Positions 33,248 through 42,875 of a DNA stretch of 64,000 bases are shown in pieces. The notes under the pieces are model-generated. The model was not told the DNA's origin. It saw nothing but the letters and a program-made list of their open reading frames with translations, and made no database searches. The DNA comes from Miniphocaeibacter sp964345925 (lineage in GTDB: Bacteria; Bacillota; Clostridia; Tissierellales; Peptoniphilaceae): assembly GCA_964345925.1 (NCBI GenBank), contig CAYFSP010000002.1, positions 55,444 to 119,443 of the forward strand, in the 5' to 3' direction. Made by a program: the position numbers and the translations under genes. How positions within the stretch are numbered: position 1 is the first letter of the stretch; every line of letters starts with the position of its first letter.

Positions 33248-35407
33248 ATGTTAAAAGAATTGCTCATGAAAATTGAATTATATAATCCTAATACAAATAA
33301 GGAAATGATTACAAAAGCTTATAGACTATCTGAGAAAGAACATGAAGGTCAGTTTAGAAGTTCTGGAGAGCCTTATTTTATACACCCTGTAGCTGTTGCT
33401 AATATTTTAGCCGACTTAAGTATGGATGATGAAACGATTATGGCAGGTCTTCTTCATGATGTACTAGAGGATACTGATATTTCCTATGATGAGATGAAGG
33501 AAGAATTCGGTGAAGAAGTTACAAAACTAGTTGATGGTGTAACAAAATTAAAAAAGATAAGCTATAAATCAAAGCAGGAAAATCAGGCTGAAAATTTAAG
33601 AAAAATGGTTTTAGCCATGTCTAAGGATATACGTGTAATAATTATTAAATTAGCTGATAGACTTCACAATATGCGTACATTAGAGTATATGAATAGAAAC
33701 AAACAAATTGAAAAGGCAACTGAAACCTTGGAAATTTATGCACCATTGGCTCATAGGCTAGGTATTAATACTATAAAATGGGAATTGGAAGACTTGAGTT
33801 TACGCTATTTGGAACCGGAGATATACTATGAGTTAGTTGAAAAAGTTAAGCTTAAAAGACAGGAAAGAGAGTCTTTTATTCAAGATATTATAATGGTATT
33901 AAATGTTGCTTTAGAAGAGTTGGATATTGAAAGTGAAATAAGTGGAAGACCCAAGAGTATATACAGTATTTATAAAAAAATGTACCAACAGGGTAAGGCT
34001 TTTGAAGAATTATTCGATTTATCCGCCGTTAGAGTTATAACCGATAGTATAAAAAACTGTTACGGTGTTCTTGGTGCTGTTCATACATTGTGGAAACCAA
34101 TACCAGGACGTTTTAAGGACTATATAGCAATGCCTAAACCAAATCTATACCAATCCCTTCACACGACGGTAATAGGTCCTAAAGGGGAGATTTTTGAGGT
34201 ACAGATAAGAACATGGGAAATGCATAAAACAGCAGAATTTGGTATTGCTGCCCATTGGAAGTACAAAGAAGGTACTACAGGGAAAAAATCTACTTTAGAT
34301 GATAAACTAAGTTGGATAAGAGAATTAATGGAATGGCAAAGAGATCTTTCGGATTCAAGGGAGTTTATAAACACCATTAAAGATGATTTCTCCATGGATG
34401 AGGTTTTTGTTTTCTCACCTATAGGAGATGTTATAGATTTACCAGAGGGATCAACTCCAATAGACTTTGCATATAGAGTTCATTCTGCTGTTGGAAACAA
34501 ATGTGTTGGTGCAAAAATCGATGGAAGAATTGTTCCATTAACATATAAATTAAAGACTGGAAATATCGTAGAGATATTGACATCTTCTAATTCATCTGGT
34601 CCTAGTTTAGATTGGCTTAAAATAGTTAAATCATCTCAAGCAAAAACAAAGATAAAACAATATTTTAAAAAGAAGGAAAGAGATCATAATATTATTAAAG
34701 GTAGGGATATTCTTGAAAAGGAAGTTAGAAAACAAGGATTTACCTTTAATGAAATTTTAAAAGATGAATGGCTTTATTCTGTAATGGAGAGAATGAGCTT
34801 TAAAAACATGGATGATATGTATGCATCAATAGGTTTTGGTACAACTCCTATAACACAAGTAATGCCAAAATTAAAAGAACTTCATAAAGAATATTACAAA
34901 ACGGATGATCCTGTTAGCGAGTTACAAGAAAAATACGATAAGATTAAGGCACCAGTAAGTTCTGAACATGGAATTATTTTAAAAGGTGTTGATAATATTC
35001 AAATTAAAATTGCAAAATGTTGTAATCCTGTTCCAGGAGACGAAATAGTTGGATATATAACAAGGGGTAGAGGAGTTTCTGTTCACAGAAAGGACTGTTC
35101 CAATATTGTAAATATAGACGATAAAAATAGACTTATAGAGGTTTCTTGGAGCGAGGATGAAGAATCTAAATACAATGTGGAAATAAAGGTAATAGCATTT
35201 GATAGATTTGCATATTTAGCAAGCCTTACACAGAGAATATCTGAACTTGGAATCGATACAAGGGGAATGAATGTTGTAAAGAACAAGGATAAAACCTTTG
35301 ATATAAACTTAATAGTAGAAGTTAATCATACAAAACAAATAGAGGAAGTTCTTGCAGCAGTTAGATCTGTAAAAGGAACATTAGATGTTTATAGGGTTAA
35401 AATTTAA
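33248..35407 (+). CDS. rel: Bifunctional (p)ppGpp synthetase/hydrolase
   Basis: The protein makes and degrades the stringent-response alarmone. The 719 residues include the HD hydrolase domain (FIHPVAVAN and LLHDVLEDTD, about 45-78, and LADRLHNMRT). The synthetase domain has GRPKSIYSIYKKM and DLSAVRVI. TGS (about 390-450), a helical/zinc-finger region with KCCNPVPGD, and a C-terminal ACT domain follow. Both catalytic sites look complete. GGAGGTG precedes the ATG. It leads an operon with dtd and a metallo-hydrolase. Confidence 0.96.
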   Translation: MLKELLMKIELYNPNTNKEMITKAYRLSEKEHEGQFRSSGEPYFIHPVAVANILADLSMDDETIMAGLLHDVLEDTDISYDEMKEEFGEEVTKLVDGVTKLKKISYKSKQENQAENLRKMVLAMSKDIRVIIIKLADRLHNMRTLEYMNRNKQIEKATETLEIYAPLAHRLGINTIKWELEDLSLRYLEPEIYYELVEKVKLKRQERESFIQDIIMVLNVALEELDIESEISGRPKSIYSIYKKMYQQGKAFEELFDLSAVRVITDSIKNCYGVLGAVHTLWKPIPGRFKDYIAMPKPNLYQSLHTTVIGPKGEIFEVQIRTWEMHKTAEFGIAAHWKYKEGTTGKKSTLDDKLSWIRELMEWQRDLSDSREFINTIKDDFSMDEVFVFSPIGDVIDLPEGSTPIDFAYRVHSAVGNKCVGAKIDGRIVPLTYKLKTGNIVEILTSSNSSGPSLDWLKIVKSSQAKTKIKQYFKKKERDHNIIKGRDILEKEVRKQGFTFNEILKDEWLYSVMERMSFKNMDDMYASIGFGTTPITQVMPKLKELHKEYYKTDDPVSELQEKYDKIKAPVSSEHGIILKGVDNIQIKIAKCCNPVPGDEIVGYITRGRGVSVHRKDCSNIVNIDDKNRLIEVSWSEDEESKYNVEIKVIAFDRFAYLASLTQRISELGIDTRGMNVVKNKDKTFDINLIVEVNHTKQIEEVLAAVRSVKGTLDVYRVKI

Positions 35408-35419
35408 CTAAGGAGAAAT

Positions 35420-35872
35420 ATGAGAGCAATAATACAAAGAGTAAAAAATGCTTCAGTTAATGTTGACAACAATGTAATTGGAAAGATAGATCAAGGTTTT
35501 TTAGTATTTATCGCTGTAAACGTAGATGATGAAATAAAAGACTTGGAATATATAAAAAACAAGGTAATGAACTTAAGGGTTTTTGAAGATGAAAATGGTA
35601 AGATGAATAAATCAATTAAGGATATAGATGGAGAGTTTCTAGTTGTTTCACAGTTTACGCTATATGGTGATGCTAGAAAGGGAAATAGACCAAGTTTTAT
35701 AAACTCTGCTAAACATGAAAAAGCTGAGGAATACTATGAAAGATTTATTGAAGAATTGAAAAAGGAATCAGGACTTAAAGTTGAAACAGGAAAATTTGCA
35801 GCAGATATGGAAATATCCCTTATAAATGATGGACCTGTTACAATACAATTGGATAGCAGTAAAATATATTAG
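35420..35872 (+). CDS. dtd: D-aminoacyl-tRNA deacylase
   Basis: Dtd frees D-amino acids, and glycine from tRNA-Ala, from mischarged tRNAs. The 150 residues have the N-terminal MRAIIQRVKNASV, the active-site motif SQFTLYGDARKGNRPSF (about 77-93) and the cross-subunit NGPVT motif near the C terminus. It lies 12 bases after rel, the common Firmicute pairing. Confidence 0.96.
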   Translation: MRAIIQRVKNASVNVDNNVIGKIDQGFLVFIAVNVDDEIKDLEYIKNKVMNLRVFEDENGKMNKSIKDIDGEFLVVSQFTLYGDARKGNRPSFINSAKHEKAEEYYERFIEELKKESGLKVETGKFAADMEISLINDGPVTIQLDSSKIY

Positions 35873-35880
35873 GAGAGACT

Positions 35881-36492
35881 ATGAATATAATAAAGCATAT
35901 AACAAGATCTTTAGTTGAAAATATCTATATAGTAGAAATAAATAAGAAATGTTTTATTGTTGATCCTGGTTATGATTTTGAAGGAGTAGTTGAAATAATA
36001 GAATCAAATAATTTCAAACCTGAATTTATTATATTAACACATGGTCATGGAGATCATATAGGATCTGCAAAGGAATTAAAAGAAAAATACAATATTCCTA
36101 TATATGCTCATAAAGAGGAAAAGGAATTATTAAATGATCCAAGGTTAAATTTATCATACACCATGTACGGAGAAATTTCTTTAGAGTGTGATAGATATTT
36201 AGTAGAGGAAGACATTATAGAATTTGAAGGAAATGAATTAAATTTGTTATATACACCAGGTCATACAAAAGGTGGAATGTGTATTTTAATCAATAATCAC
36301 ATATTTACAGGAGATACACTATTTGCTAACTCCATTGGTAGATCGGACTTCCCAACAGGGGATTATGAAGAGCTTATTAACTCCATTGAAAGTAAGTTAA
36401 TGGCGTTAAATGACGATATAATAGTTCATCCTGGACATAATTCAGATAGTACAATTGGATCTGAGAGAATAAATAATCCATTTCTATCTTGA
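35881..36492 (+). CDS. Metallo-beta-lactamase-fold hydrolase (glyoxalase II-like)
   Basis: The 203-residue cytosolic protein has the zinc motif LTHGHGDHIGS (about 58-68), the second His in TPGHTKGG, the bridging Asp in FTGDTLFANSIGR and a last His in VHPGHNSDS. This is the YcbL-like short subfamily without the glutathione-binding C-terminal domain, so a hydroxyacylglutathione substrate is not assured. It follows dtd by eight bases. The promoter of the valS T-box overlaps its stop codon. Confidence 0.9.
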   Translation: MNIIKHITRSLVENIYIVEINKKCFIVDPGYDFEGVVEIIESNNFKPEFIILTHGHGDHIGSAKELKEKYNIPIYAHKEEKELLNDPRLNLSYTMYGEISLECDRYLVEEDIIEFEGNELNLLYTPGHTKGGMCILINNHIFTGDTLFANSIGRSDFPTGDYEELINSIESKLMALNDDIIVHPGHNSDSTIGSERINNPFLS

Positions 36493-36517
36493 TTATTTAA
36501 GGATAATAATGTAAAAT
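36489..36517 (+). promoter_or_regulatory. Likely promoter of the valS leader
   Basis: TTGATT and TAAAAT are separated by 17 bases. The -35 element includes the TGA stop of the preceding gene, and the T-box leader begins shortly after the -10. Confidence 0.55.
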
Positions 36518-36540
36518 TTTAATAGTTAAATATTTATGCG

Positions 36541-36739
36541 TTGAAGAAGAGGAGTAGTTTAAAAGTCTTTATAGAGAGGAAGATAATGGTGGAAATCTTC
36601 TAAGTAATTTTAAATGAATGTTGCTTTAGAGCTATTAGTTAATTACTTTATAATTTTAAGTGTCATATTTATATGAAATTTAGGTGGTACCGCGAACCCT
36701 TCGTCCTAATCAGGATTGGGTTGTGGTACTATTTTTTTT
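36541..36739 (+). promoter_or_regulatory. T-box leader of valS with terminator
   Basis: The T-box core AGGTGGTACCGCG is at 36682-36694, with TGGT pairing to an A-CCA tRNA end. Stem I shows AGAGAG (36573-36578), an apical hairpin GAAGAT/ATCTTC whose loop contains GGTGG, and a lower stem TTTAAAA (36558-36564) with TTTTAAA (36608-36614). Next to that stem, in the right place for a specifier, is GTA (36604-36606), a valine codon. The terminator pairs GTACCGCGAACCC with GGGTTGTGGTAC and ends in eight T. Uncharged tRNA-Val should favour the antiterminator and so valS expression. Confidence 0.92.
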
Positions 36740-36849
36740 GAAAATATAATATATTTATGAATTAACAAAGTAAATAAGATAACTAGTATAAATTTGAATA
36801 AAATATTATATAGCAGAAAAAGATATAATAATTAAGTGAGGAGAAAAAA

Positions 36850-39492
36850 TTGAAGAATTTAGAAAAAAATTATGATCCAAAGAGTTTTGAAGATAAAATA
36901 TATAAAACTTGGAAAGACAATGGCTATTTTATTGCAAAAATAGATGAAAACAAGAAACCATTTACTATAGTTATGCCGCCACCAAATGTAACTGGAAACT
37001 TACATTTAGGTCATGCAATGAATAATACATTACAGGATATTTTAATTAGAAGAAAGAGAATGCAAGGTTACTCAGCTTTATGGGTACCAGGAACCGATCA
37101 TGCAAGTATTTCTACAGAAATGAAAGTTGTTGAAAAAATCACATATGAAGGAAAGACAAAAGAAGAACTCGGAAGAGAAGGGTTCTTAAAAGAAGCTTGG
37201 GCTTGGACTGAAAAATACGGTGGAAATATAAATAATCAATTGGAAAAGTTAGGAGTTTCCTGTGACTGGTCAAGAGAGGCATTTACCCTAGACGATAATC
37301 TTTCAAAAGCAGTTCAAGAAGTATTTATAAAGATGTACAATGATGGATTAATCTATAGAGGTAATAGAATAGTAAACTGGTGTGTAAGTTGTGGTACAGC
37401 AGTTTCTGATGCAGAGGTTGTTCATGAAGACGATAAAGGACATTTATGGAATATTAAATATCCTTTTAAGAACAAAGATGGTTATATAGTAATAGCAACA
37501 ACAAGACCTGAAACAATGTTAGGGGATTTAGCAGTTGCAGTAAACCCTGAGGATGAAAGATATAAGGATATTGTAGGTGAAAAACTAGTTCTACCTTTAG
37601 TTGAAAGAGAGATTCCAATTATAGCTGATGATTATGTTGAAATGGAATTTGGAACTGGTATGGTTAAAATAACTCCTTCACATGATCCAAACGACTTTGA
37701 AGTTGGAGATAGACATAATCTAGGTCAATGTATCGTAATTGATGAAAAGGGATTTATATCTGAAGGATATGGCAAGTATTCAGGTATGGATAGATTTGAA
37801 GCTAGAAAAGCCATTGTAGATGATTTAGATGCTTTAGGATTACTGGAAAAAGTTGAAGAACATGATCATGCTGTAGGTCATTGTGAAAGATGTGGATCGA
37901 TTATCGAACCTGTTATATCTAAACAATGGTTTGTTAAAATGGAAAATTTTGCAAAAGAGGCTTTAAAAGTATATAAAGATGGTGAATTAAATCTACTTCC
38001 TCCAAGACTTGGAAAAGTATATGAAAATTGGTTAACAGGAACAAGGGATTGGACAATATCTAGGCAGTTATGGTGGGGACATAGAATTCCTATTTATTAT
38101 TGTGATGATTGTAATGAAGTCATAGTTTCTAAAGAAAGACCTGAAAAATGTTCATGTGGAAGTACAAATTTACATCAGGATCCAGATACTTTGGATACTT
38201 GGTTTTCATCTGCTTTATGGCCTTTCTCAACATTGGGATGGCCAAGTAAAACTCCTGATTTAGATTATTTCTTCCCTACTGATGTTCTAGTAACAGGCTA
38301 CGATATAATTTTCTTCTGGGTAATAAGAATGGTATTTTCATCTATTTACAATATGGGAGAAATTCCATTTAAAGACGTATACTTTACAGGGTTAATCAAG
38401 GATTCTCAAGGTAGAAAAATGAGTAAATCCCTGGGAAATGGTATAGATCCATTAGAGGTAATTGATTCATTTGGAGCTGATGCTTTAAGATTTACACTTG
38501 TAACAGGAAATTCTCCAGGTAATGATATGAGATTCCATATTGAAAGAGTAGAAGCTAATAGGAACTTTGCAAATAAATTATGGAATGCTACAAGGTTTAT
38601 TTTTATGAATTTAGATGAGGATAATATAAAGGATATTTCTGAATTAGAACTTGAAAATGAAGACAAATGGATAATATCTAGAGTAAATGATCTTATTAAG
38701 AGTATAGATGAAAATTTAGATAAATATGAAATAGGTTTTGCAGCAGACAAAATTTATGATTTTGTATGGAATGAATTCTGTGACTGGTATATTGAACTTG
38801 TAAAACCTAGACTTTATAATGATGATATTGAAAGAAGCATTAAAGCTCAAAGTACACTGGTATTCGTTTTGGATACTGTTATTAAGCTTTTACATCCATT
38901 TATGCCATTTATTACAGAAGAGATCTATTCTATTATGCCAAATCAAAAAGATATGCTTATAAATGAAAATTGGCCAATTTATAAAGAAGAAAATAATCAT
39001 AAAGAAGAAGAAAATAAAATTGAAATAATGATAGAAGCTATTAAGGCAATAAGAAATGCAAGGGCAGAGTTAAATATTGCACCAAGTAAGAAAGCAGAAC
39101 TTATTTTCAGCAGTAAAGATGAAAAAGAAATTTCTATATTAAAAGAAATCCAAAATCATTTTAAAACATTAGGTGGAGCTTCAGTTATTAAATTCATAAA
39201 CGAGGATTTAGATGAGAGCATAGATGCTATTTCCATCGTTTTAAATAAAGTCAAAATATATATTCCATTGGCTGATTTAGTAGACTATTCTAAAGAACTT
39301 GAAAGACTTGAAAAAGAGGCTGAAAAATTAAATGATGAAATAAAAAGAGCTAGTGGAAAATTATCTAATGAAAAATTTACAGCTAAAGCACCTGAAAAAG
39401 TTGTTCAAGAGGAAAGGGATAAATTAAAGAAATATGAAGGTATGTTAGAAGAGGTTAACAACTCTATAAATGGAATAAAGGCTAAGATGTAA
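36850..39492 (+). CDS. valS: Valyl-tRNA synthetase
   Basis: This class I synthetase of 880 residues charges tRNA-Val. It has the HIGH motif in PPPNVTGNLHLGHAM (about 42-56), the editing domain with TTRPETMLGD, the WTISRQLWWGHRIP region, and KMSKS in GRKMSKSLGNGIDP (about 518-531). An anticodon-binding domain and the C-terminal valS-specific coiled coil (about 815-880) follow. Start is TTG behind GAGGAG. Expression is predicted to respond to uncharged tRNA through the T-box leader. Its stop overlaps the folC ATG. Confidence 0.97.
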   Translation: MKNLEKNYDPKSFEDKIYKTWKDNGYFIAKIDENKKPFTIVMPPPNVTGNLHLGHAMNNTLQDILIRRKRMQGYSALWVPGTDHASISTEMKVVEKITYEGKTKEELGREGFLKEAWAWTEKYGGNINNQLEKLGVSCDWSREAFTLDDNLSKAVQEVFIKMYNDGLIYRGNRIVNWCVSCGTAVSDAEVVHEDDKGHLWNIKYPFKNKDGYIVIATTRPETMLGDLAVAVNPEDERYKDIVGEKLVLPLVEREIPIIADDYVEMEFGTGMVKITPSHDPNDFEVGDRHNLGQCIVIDEKGFISEGYGKYSGMDRFEARKAIVDDLDALGLLEKVEEHDHAVGHCERCGSIIEPVISKQWFVKMENFAKEALKVYKDGELNLLPPRLGKVYENWLTGTRDWTISRQLWWGHRIPIYYCDDCNEVIVSKERPEKCSCGSTNLHQDPDTLDTWFSSALWPFSTLGWPSKTPDLDYFFPTDVLVTGYDIIFFWVIRMVFSSIYNMGEIPFKDVYFTGLIKDSQGRKMSKSLGNGIDPLEVIDSFGADALRFTLVTGNSPGNDMRFHIERVEANRNFANKLWNATRFIFMNLDEDNIKDISELELENEDKWIISRVNDLIKSIDENLDKYEIGFAADKIYDFVWNEFCDWYIELVKPRLYNDDIERSIKAQSTLVFVLDTVIKLLHPFMPFITEEIYSIMPNQKDMLINENWPIYKEENNHKEEENKIEIMIEAIKAIRNARAELNIAPSKKAELIFSSKDEKEISILKEIQNHFKTLGGASVIKFINEDLDESIDAISIVLNKVKIYIPLADLVDYSKELERLEKEAEKLNDEIKRASGKLSNEKFTAKAPEKVVQEERDKLKKYEGMLEEVNNSINGIKAKM

Positions 39493-40745
39493 TGAATGTA
39501 AATGATGCCATATTCTACTTAGAGGATTCTAGCTATGGTCATAGCAAGGACTTTACTATATTTAAAGAAGTCCTTGCTCTTTTTAATATAGTAGAAGAAG
39601 ATTTTAAAATAATACAAATAGCTGGAACGAATGGAAAGGGAACAGTTGGAACCTTTTTAAGTTATTTAATTGAAGGTGGAAATAAAACAGTTGGTCATTT
39701 TTCTTCACCTCATCTTGTGGATTATAGAGAAAGATTCAAAGTAAATAATAAGATTGTTGATGATGATTTATTTGTAGAAATCGTTGAAAGAATTAAAAAT
39801 ATAATTCCGTTGAAAATAAAAAAGGGTTTAACATATTTTGAAATGTCACTACTTGTTTCACTGTTGATATTTAAAGAGAAAAATATTGAGTATATCATAG
39901 TGGAAACAGGTATAGGTGGAAGATATGATATAACTAATATCTTTAATGAAAACGAACTATCCATAATAACGACAATAGGGTTTGACCATGAATCAATATT
40001 GGGAAACACCTTGGAAGAAATAGCCTTTCATAAAGCTGGAATAATTAAAAATAACTCATCGGTTTTATCATTTAGACATGAAAAGAATATAGATGACATA
40101 ATTATAGAAGAAGCAAAGAATAAGAATTCAAAAATATTATTTTTGGATAATGAAAAAATTCATATAGAAAAAATGAGTATTGATGGATGTGATTTTAAAT
40201 ATAATAACAAAGATTTCCATACGAAAATGATAGGAGCACATCAAGTATTTAATATATCTTTATCTTTAGAAGCGATAAAAATATTGGGAATAGATATTGA
40301 TTATAAAAAAACTAGCATGATATTAAGCAATTCAATATTTGAAGGTAGAATGGAAAAAATTTGTTCAAATCCTACGATTATTGTTGATGGTGCACATAAT
40401 CAAGAGGGACTTATAAATTTAAATAGAAATATAGAAAATTTAAATATAAAGGATTATATATTAGTTGTTGGATCAATGAACGATAAGAATATTTTTAATA
40501 ATTTAAATAGCTTAATAGAGAAATCTAAAAAAGTAGTATTTACAAAAATAGATTATGAAAGAGCAATAAAACCAAGTGAAATGATAAAATTATTAAATTT
40601 AGAGAGTAAAGAATATGAAATTGTAGAAGATATAAACAATATAAAGGATTATTTTGCTAATAATATTACAAATGAGGATATAGCAATTTTCACAGGTTCA
40701 CTTTACCTGGTAGGGGAAGTAAAAAAGATTTTCAAGGAGAATTAA
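39492..40745 (+). CDS. folC: Folylpolyglutamate synthase / dihydrofolate synthase
   Basis: FolC adds glutamate to folates and in many bacteria also makes dihydrofolate. The 417 residues contain the ATP loop AGTNGKGTVGTFL (about 44-56), SSPHLVDYRERFKVN, the ETGIGGRYD motif with its metal Glu, and GFDHESILG. The C-terminal domain has DGAHNQEG. It overlaps valS (TAATG) and is followed at once by a methyltransferase gene. Confidence 0.94.
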   Translation: MNVNDAIFYLEDSSYGHSKDFTIFKEVLALFNIVEEDFKIIQIAGTNGKGTVGTFLSYLIEGGNKTVGHFSSPHLVDYRERFKVNNKIVDDDLFVEIVERIKNIIPLKIKKGLTYFEMSLLVSLLIFKEKNIEYIIVETGIGGRYDITNIFNENELSIITTIGFDHESILGNTLEEIAFHKAGIIKNNSSVLSFRHEKNIDDIIIEEAKNKNSKILFLDNEKIHIEKMSIDGCDFKYNNKDFHTKMIGAHQVFNISLSLEAIKILGIDIDYKKTSMILSNSIFEGRMEKICSNPTIIVDGAHNQEGLINLNRNIENLNIKDYILVVGSMNDKNIFNNLNSLIEKSKKVVFTKIDYERAIKPSEMIKLLNLESKEYEIVEDINNIKDYFANNITNEDIAIFTGSLYLVGEVKKIFKEN

Positions 40746-41477
40746 ATGTATAGTGATTTTTCAGAAGTTTATAACAAATTGGTTTTTGATATAGATTATG
40801 ATTTCTATTTAAAGACTATAAAGAAACAATTAAATGATTTGAATATAGATCCAAAGAATATACTTGAAATAGGAATAGGAACGGGTAATTTAACGAAGAG
40901 AATGGATTTTGAAGCAAATTCATATATAGGTGTGGACTTAAGTTCAGAAATGCTTGAAATAGCAAGTAATAATTTGAACAATATGGAGAATCTACAGTTA
41001 ATAAATGCTGATATATCAAAATTTAAAATGGAAAATAGATTTGATTTAGCAATTAGCACACTTGATACAATTAATTATATATTAGATTCAAATGACCTTT
41101 ATGCATCCTTTGAAAATATTTTTAATAGTTTAAAACATGGTTCTGCCTTCATATTCGATATTAACTCTGAGAATAAATTAAGAAAAATACTAGGGAATAA
41201 TGATTATATATATGAGCATGATAATATATTTTATACATGGCAAAGTTTTTTAGACGAAGAAAATGATATAGTGGATTTTGTCTTGAATTTTTTTATAGAA
41301 GAAAATAGTATTTATAGAAGAATTACAGAGGAACAAAGTGAAAAAATATATTCCTTAGATTATATTTTAAAAATATTACAAGAAATTGGATTTAATATAT
41401 ATAATTATATGGATTTTGATACGGGAAATAAAATAGACGATAGTACACAAAGAATTTTAATAACAGCTACTAAGTAG
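40746..41477 (+). CDS. Class I SAM-dependent methyltransferase
   Basis: The 243 residues begin with MYSDFSEVYNKLVFDIDYDFY, an opening common in small Firmicute methyltransferases. The SAM motif I is ILEIGIGTGNLTKRM (about 39-53), then GVDLSSEML and a DTINYIL stretch. No membrane segment. The substrate is unknown. It starts directly after the folC stop, so it is the last gene of the T-box transcript. Confidence 0.85.
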   Translation: MYSDFSEVYNKLVFDIDYDFYLKTIKKQLNDLNIDPKNILEIGIGTGNLTKRMDFEANSYIGVDLSSEMLEIASNNLNNMENLQLINADISKFKMENRFDLAISTLDTINYILDSNDLYASFENIFNSLKHGSAFIFDINSENKLRKILGNNDYIYEHDNIFYTWQSFLDEENDIVDFVLNFFIEENSIYRRITEEQSEKIYSLDYILKILQEIGFNIYNYMDFDTGNKIDDSTQRILITATK

Positions 41478-41515
41478 TCTATAAATTTAAAGAACCTAGC
41501 TATTTCAATATTTTC

Positions 41516-41544
41516 TTGCAAAAGAAATTTTATTGTGATATAGT
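41516..41544 (+). promoter_or_regulatory. Promoter of the cold shock gene
   Basis: TTGCAA and TATAGT are separated by 17 bases. The predicted 5' untranslated region is long (about 75 bases) and contains a hairpin CAACGAT/ATCGTTG (41572-41592) followed by a T-rich run just before GGAGG. Long structured leaders are typical of cold-shock mRNAs. Confidence 0.55.
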
Positions 41545-41624
41545 GTAATGAGCAGCATAGCTGTGGCGCGTCAACGATCGATTTTATCGTTGGTTACGTT
41601 TATTTTTTTGGAGGATTTTTAAAA

Positions 41625-41828
41625 ATGGCAAAAGGCAAAGTAAAATGGTTTAATGCAACTAAAGGATTTGGATTTATATCTACAGAAGAAGGAGAAGACG
41701 TTTTCGTTCACTACTCAGCTTTAGAAGATAACGGTGATTTCAGAACTTTAGATGAAGGACAAGATGTTGAATTCGAAATAGTTGAAGGAACTAAAGGTCC
41801 ACAAGCTTCTAACGTAGTTAAATTATAA
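41625..41828 (+). CDS. Cold shock protein, CspA family
   Basis: A 67-residue single OB fold that binds single-stranded RNA and DNA as an RNA chaperone. It shows KVKWFNATKGFGFIS with RNP1 and the RNP2 segment DVFVHYSAL. GGAGG precedes the ATG. The codon choice is richer in optimal codons than the neighbours, as expected for an abundant protein. It is flanked by its own promoter and terminator. Confidence 0.97.
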   Translation: MAKGKVKWFNATKGFGFISTEEGEDVFVHYSALEDNGDFRTLDEGQDVEFEIVEGTKGPQASNVVKL

Positions 41829-41862
41829 TAAAATATTAATACGAAATTTTTAGAAGTAAACC

Positions 41863-41887
41863 AAAGCCCCTATTTATAGGGGCTTTT
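41863..41887 (+). terminator. Terminator after the cold shock gene
   Basis: AAAGCCCCTAT pairs with ATAGGGGCTTT around TT, then T. The GC-rich core makes it one of the strongest in the window. Confidence 0.9.
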
Positions 41888-41902
41888 GTAATTGGAGGTA
41901 AA

Positions 41903-42787
41903 ATGACTAAATTATATAGAGCAATAAATAAAAATGAAACAATAAGATTTTTCTTAATAAATTCCACTGAATTGGTTGAAGAGATGAGAAATGTTCATAA
42001 CACTTCAACAACGGCTACGGCGGCATTAGGTAGACTTACGACAATGGCTGCTATAATGGGTGGAGATATAAAAAATGATAAAGAGAAAATTATTTTAAAA
42101 ATAAAGGGTAATGGACCATCAGGAATGTTAATTTCTGAAATAAATTCAAAAGGTCATATTAGATCATATATAGCAAATCCTCAAGTTGATATTCCTAGTA
42201 TTGTAGAAAAAAACAAATTGGATGTAGGTGGATTTGTAGGTAATGAAGGTTCTTTAGCAGTTATAAAGGATTTTGGATTTGGAGAACCATATACTGGTCA
42301 AACAAATTTGGTTTCTGGTGAAATAGCGGAAGACTTTGCAAATTACTTTTATCAGTCAGATCAACTACCTACTGTTGTAACATTGGGTGTGTTGGTTAAT
42401 ACAGATTATACTGTAAAATCGGCAGGAGGAATGTTTATTCAAGCATTACCAGGATATCAAGATGAAGATATAGATATACTTGAAAAATGTATTAATAACC
42501 TTCCACCTATAAGTACAATTTATAGTGAATATGATTCTCCTGAAGAAATATTTGAAAAATATTTTAAAGAAATGGATATAAAAATACTTGGAGCTGATGA
42601 TAGACAGTATAAATGTAGTTGTAATCATGAAAGTATAGAGAGAGTTATTCTATCATTAGGAGAAGATGAAGTAAACAGTATTTTAGAAAAGGATCATAAA
42701 ATAGAACTAACATGTAGTTATTGTAATAAGGTATATAATTACTCAGAAAATGAAATAAAAGATCTATTAGAAGAAGCTAGAAAATAA
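41903..42787 (+). CDS. hslO: Redox-regulated chaperone Hsp33
   Basis: Hsp33 is a holdase switched on by oxidative unfolding. The 294 residues carry the family core (TTATAALGRLTTMAA, GNGPSGMLI) and the C-terminal zinc switch CSC (about 236-238) and CSYC (about 269-272). It starts 16 bases after the cold-shock terminator behind GGAGG. No separate promoter is evident in that short gap, so it may rely on readthrough. Confidence 0.94.
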   Translation: MTKLYRAINKNETIRFFLINSTELVEEMRNVHNTSTTATAALGRLTTMAAIMGGDIKNDKEKIILKIKGNGPSGMLISEINSKGHIRSYIANPQVDIPSIVEKNKLDVGGFVGNEGSLAVIKDFGFGEPYTGQTNLVSGEIAEDFANYFYQSDQLPTVVTLGVLVNTDYTVKSAGGMFIQALPGYQDEDIDILEKCINNLPPISTIYSEYDSPEEIFEKYFKEMDIKILGADDRQYKCSCNHESIERVILSLGEDEVNSILEKDHKIELTCSYCNKVYNYSENEIKDLLEEARK

Positions 42788-42875
42788 ATTTTGCTTTTTT
42801 TTCGTTACTATAATATAGGAGTTTGTTAATATCTGTGTTATAATAGATTAAATATTTTAGATAAAGGATGATTAT

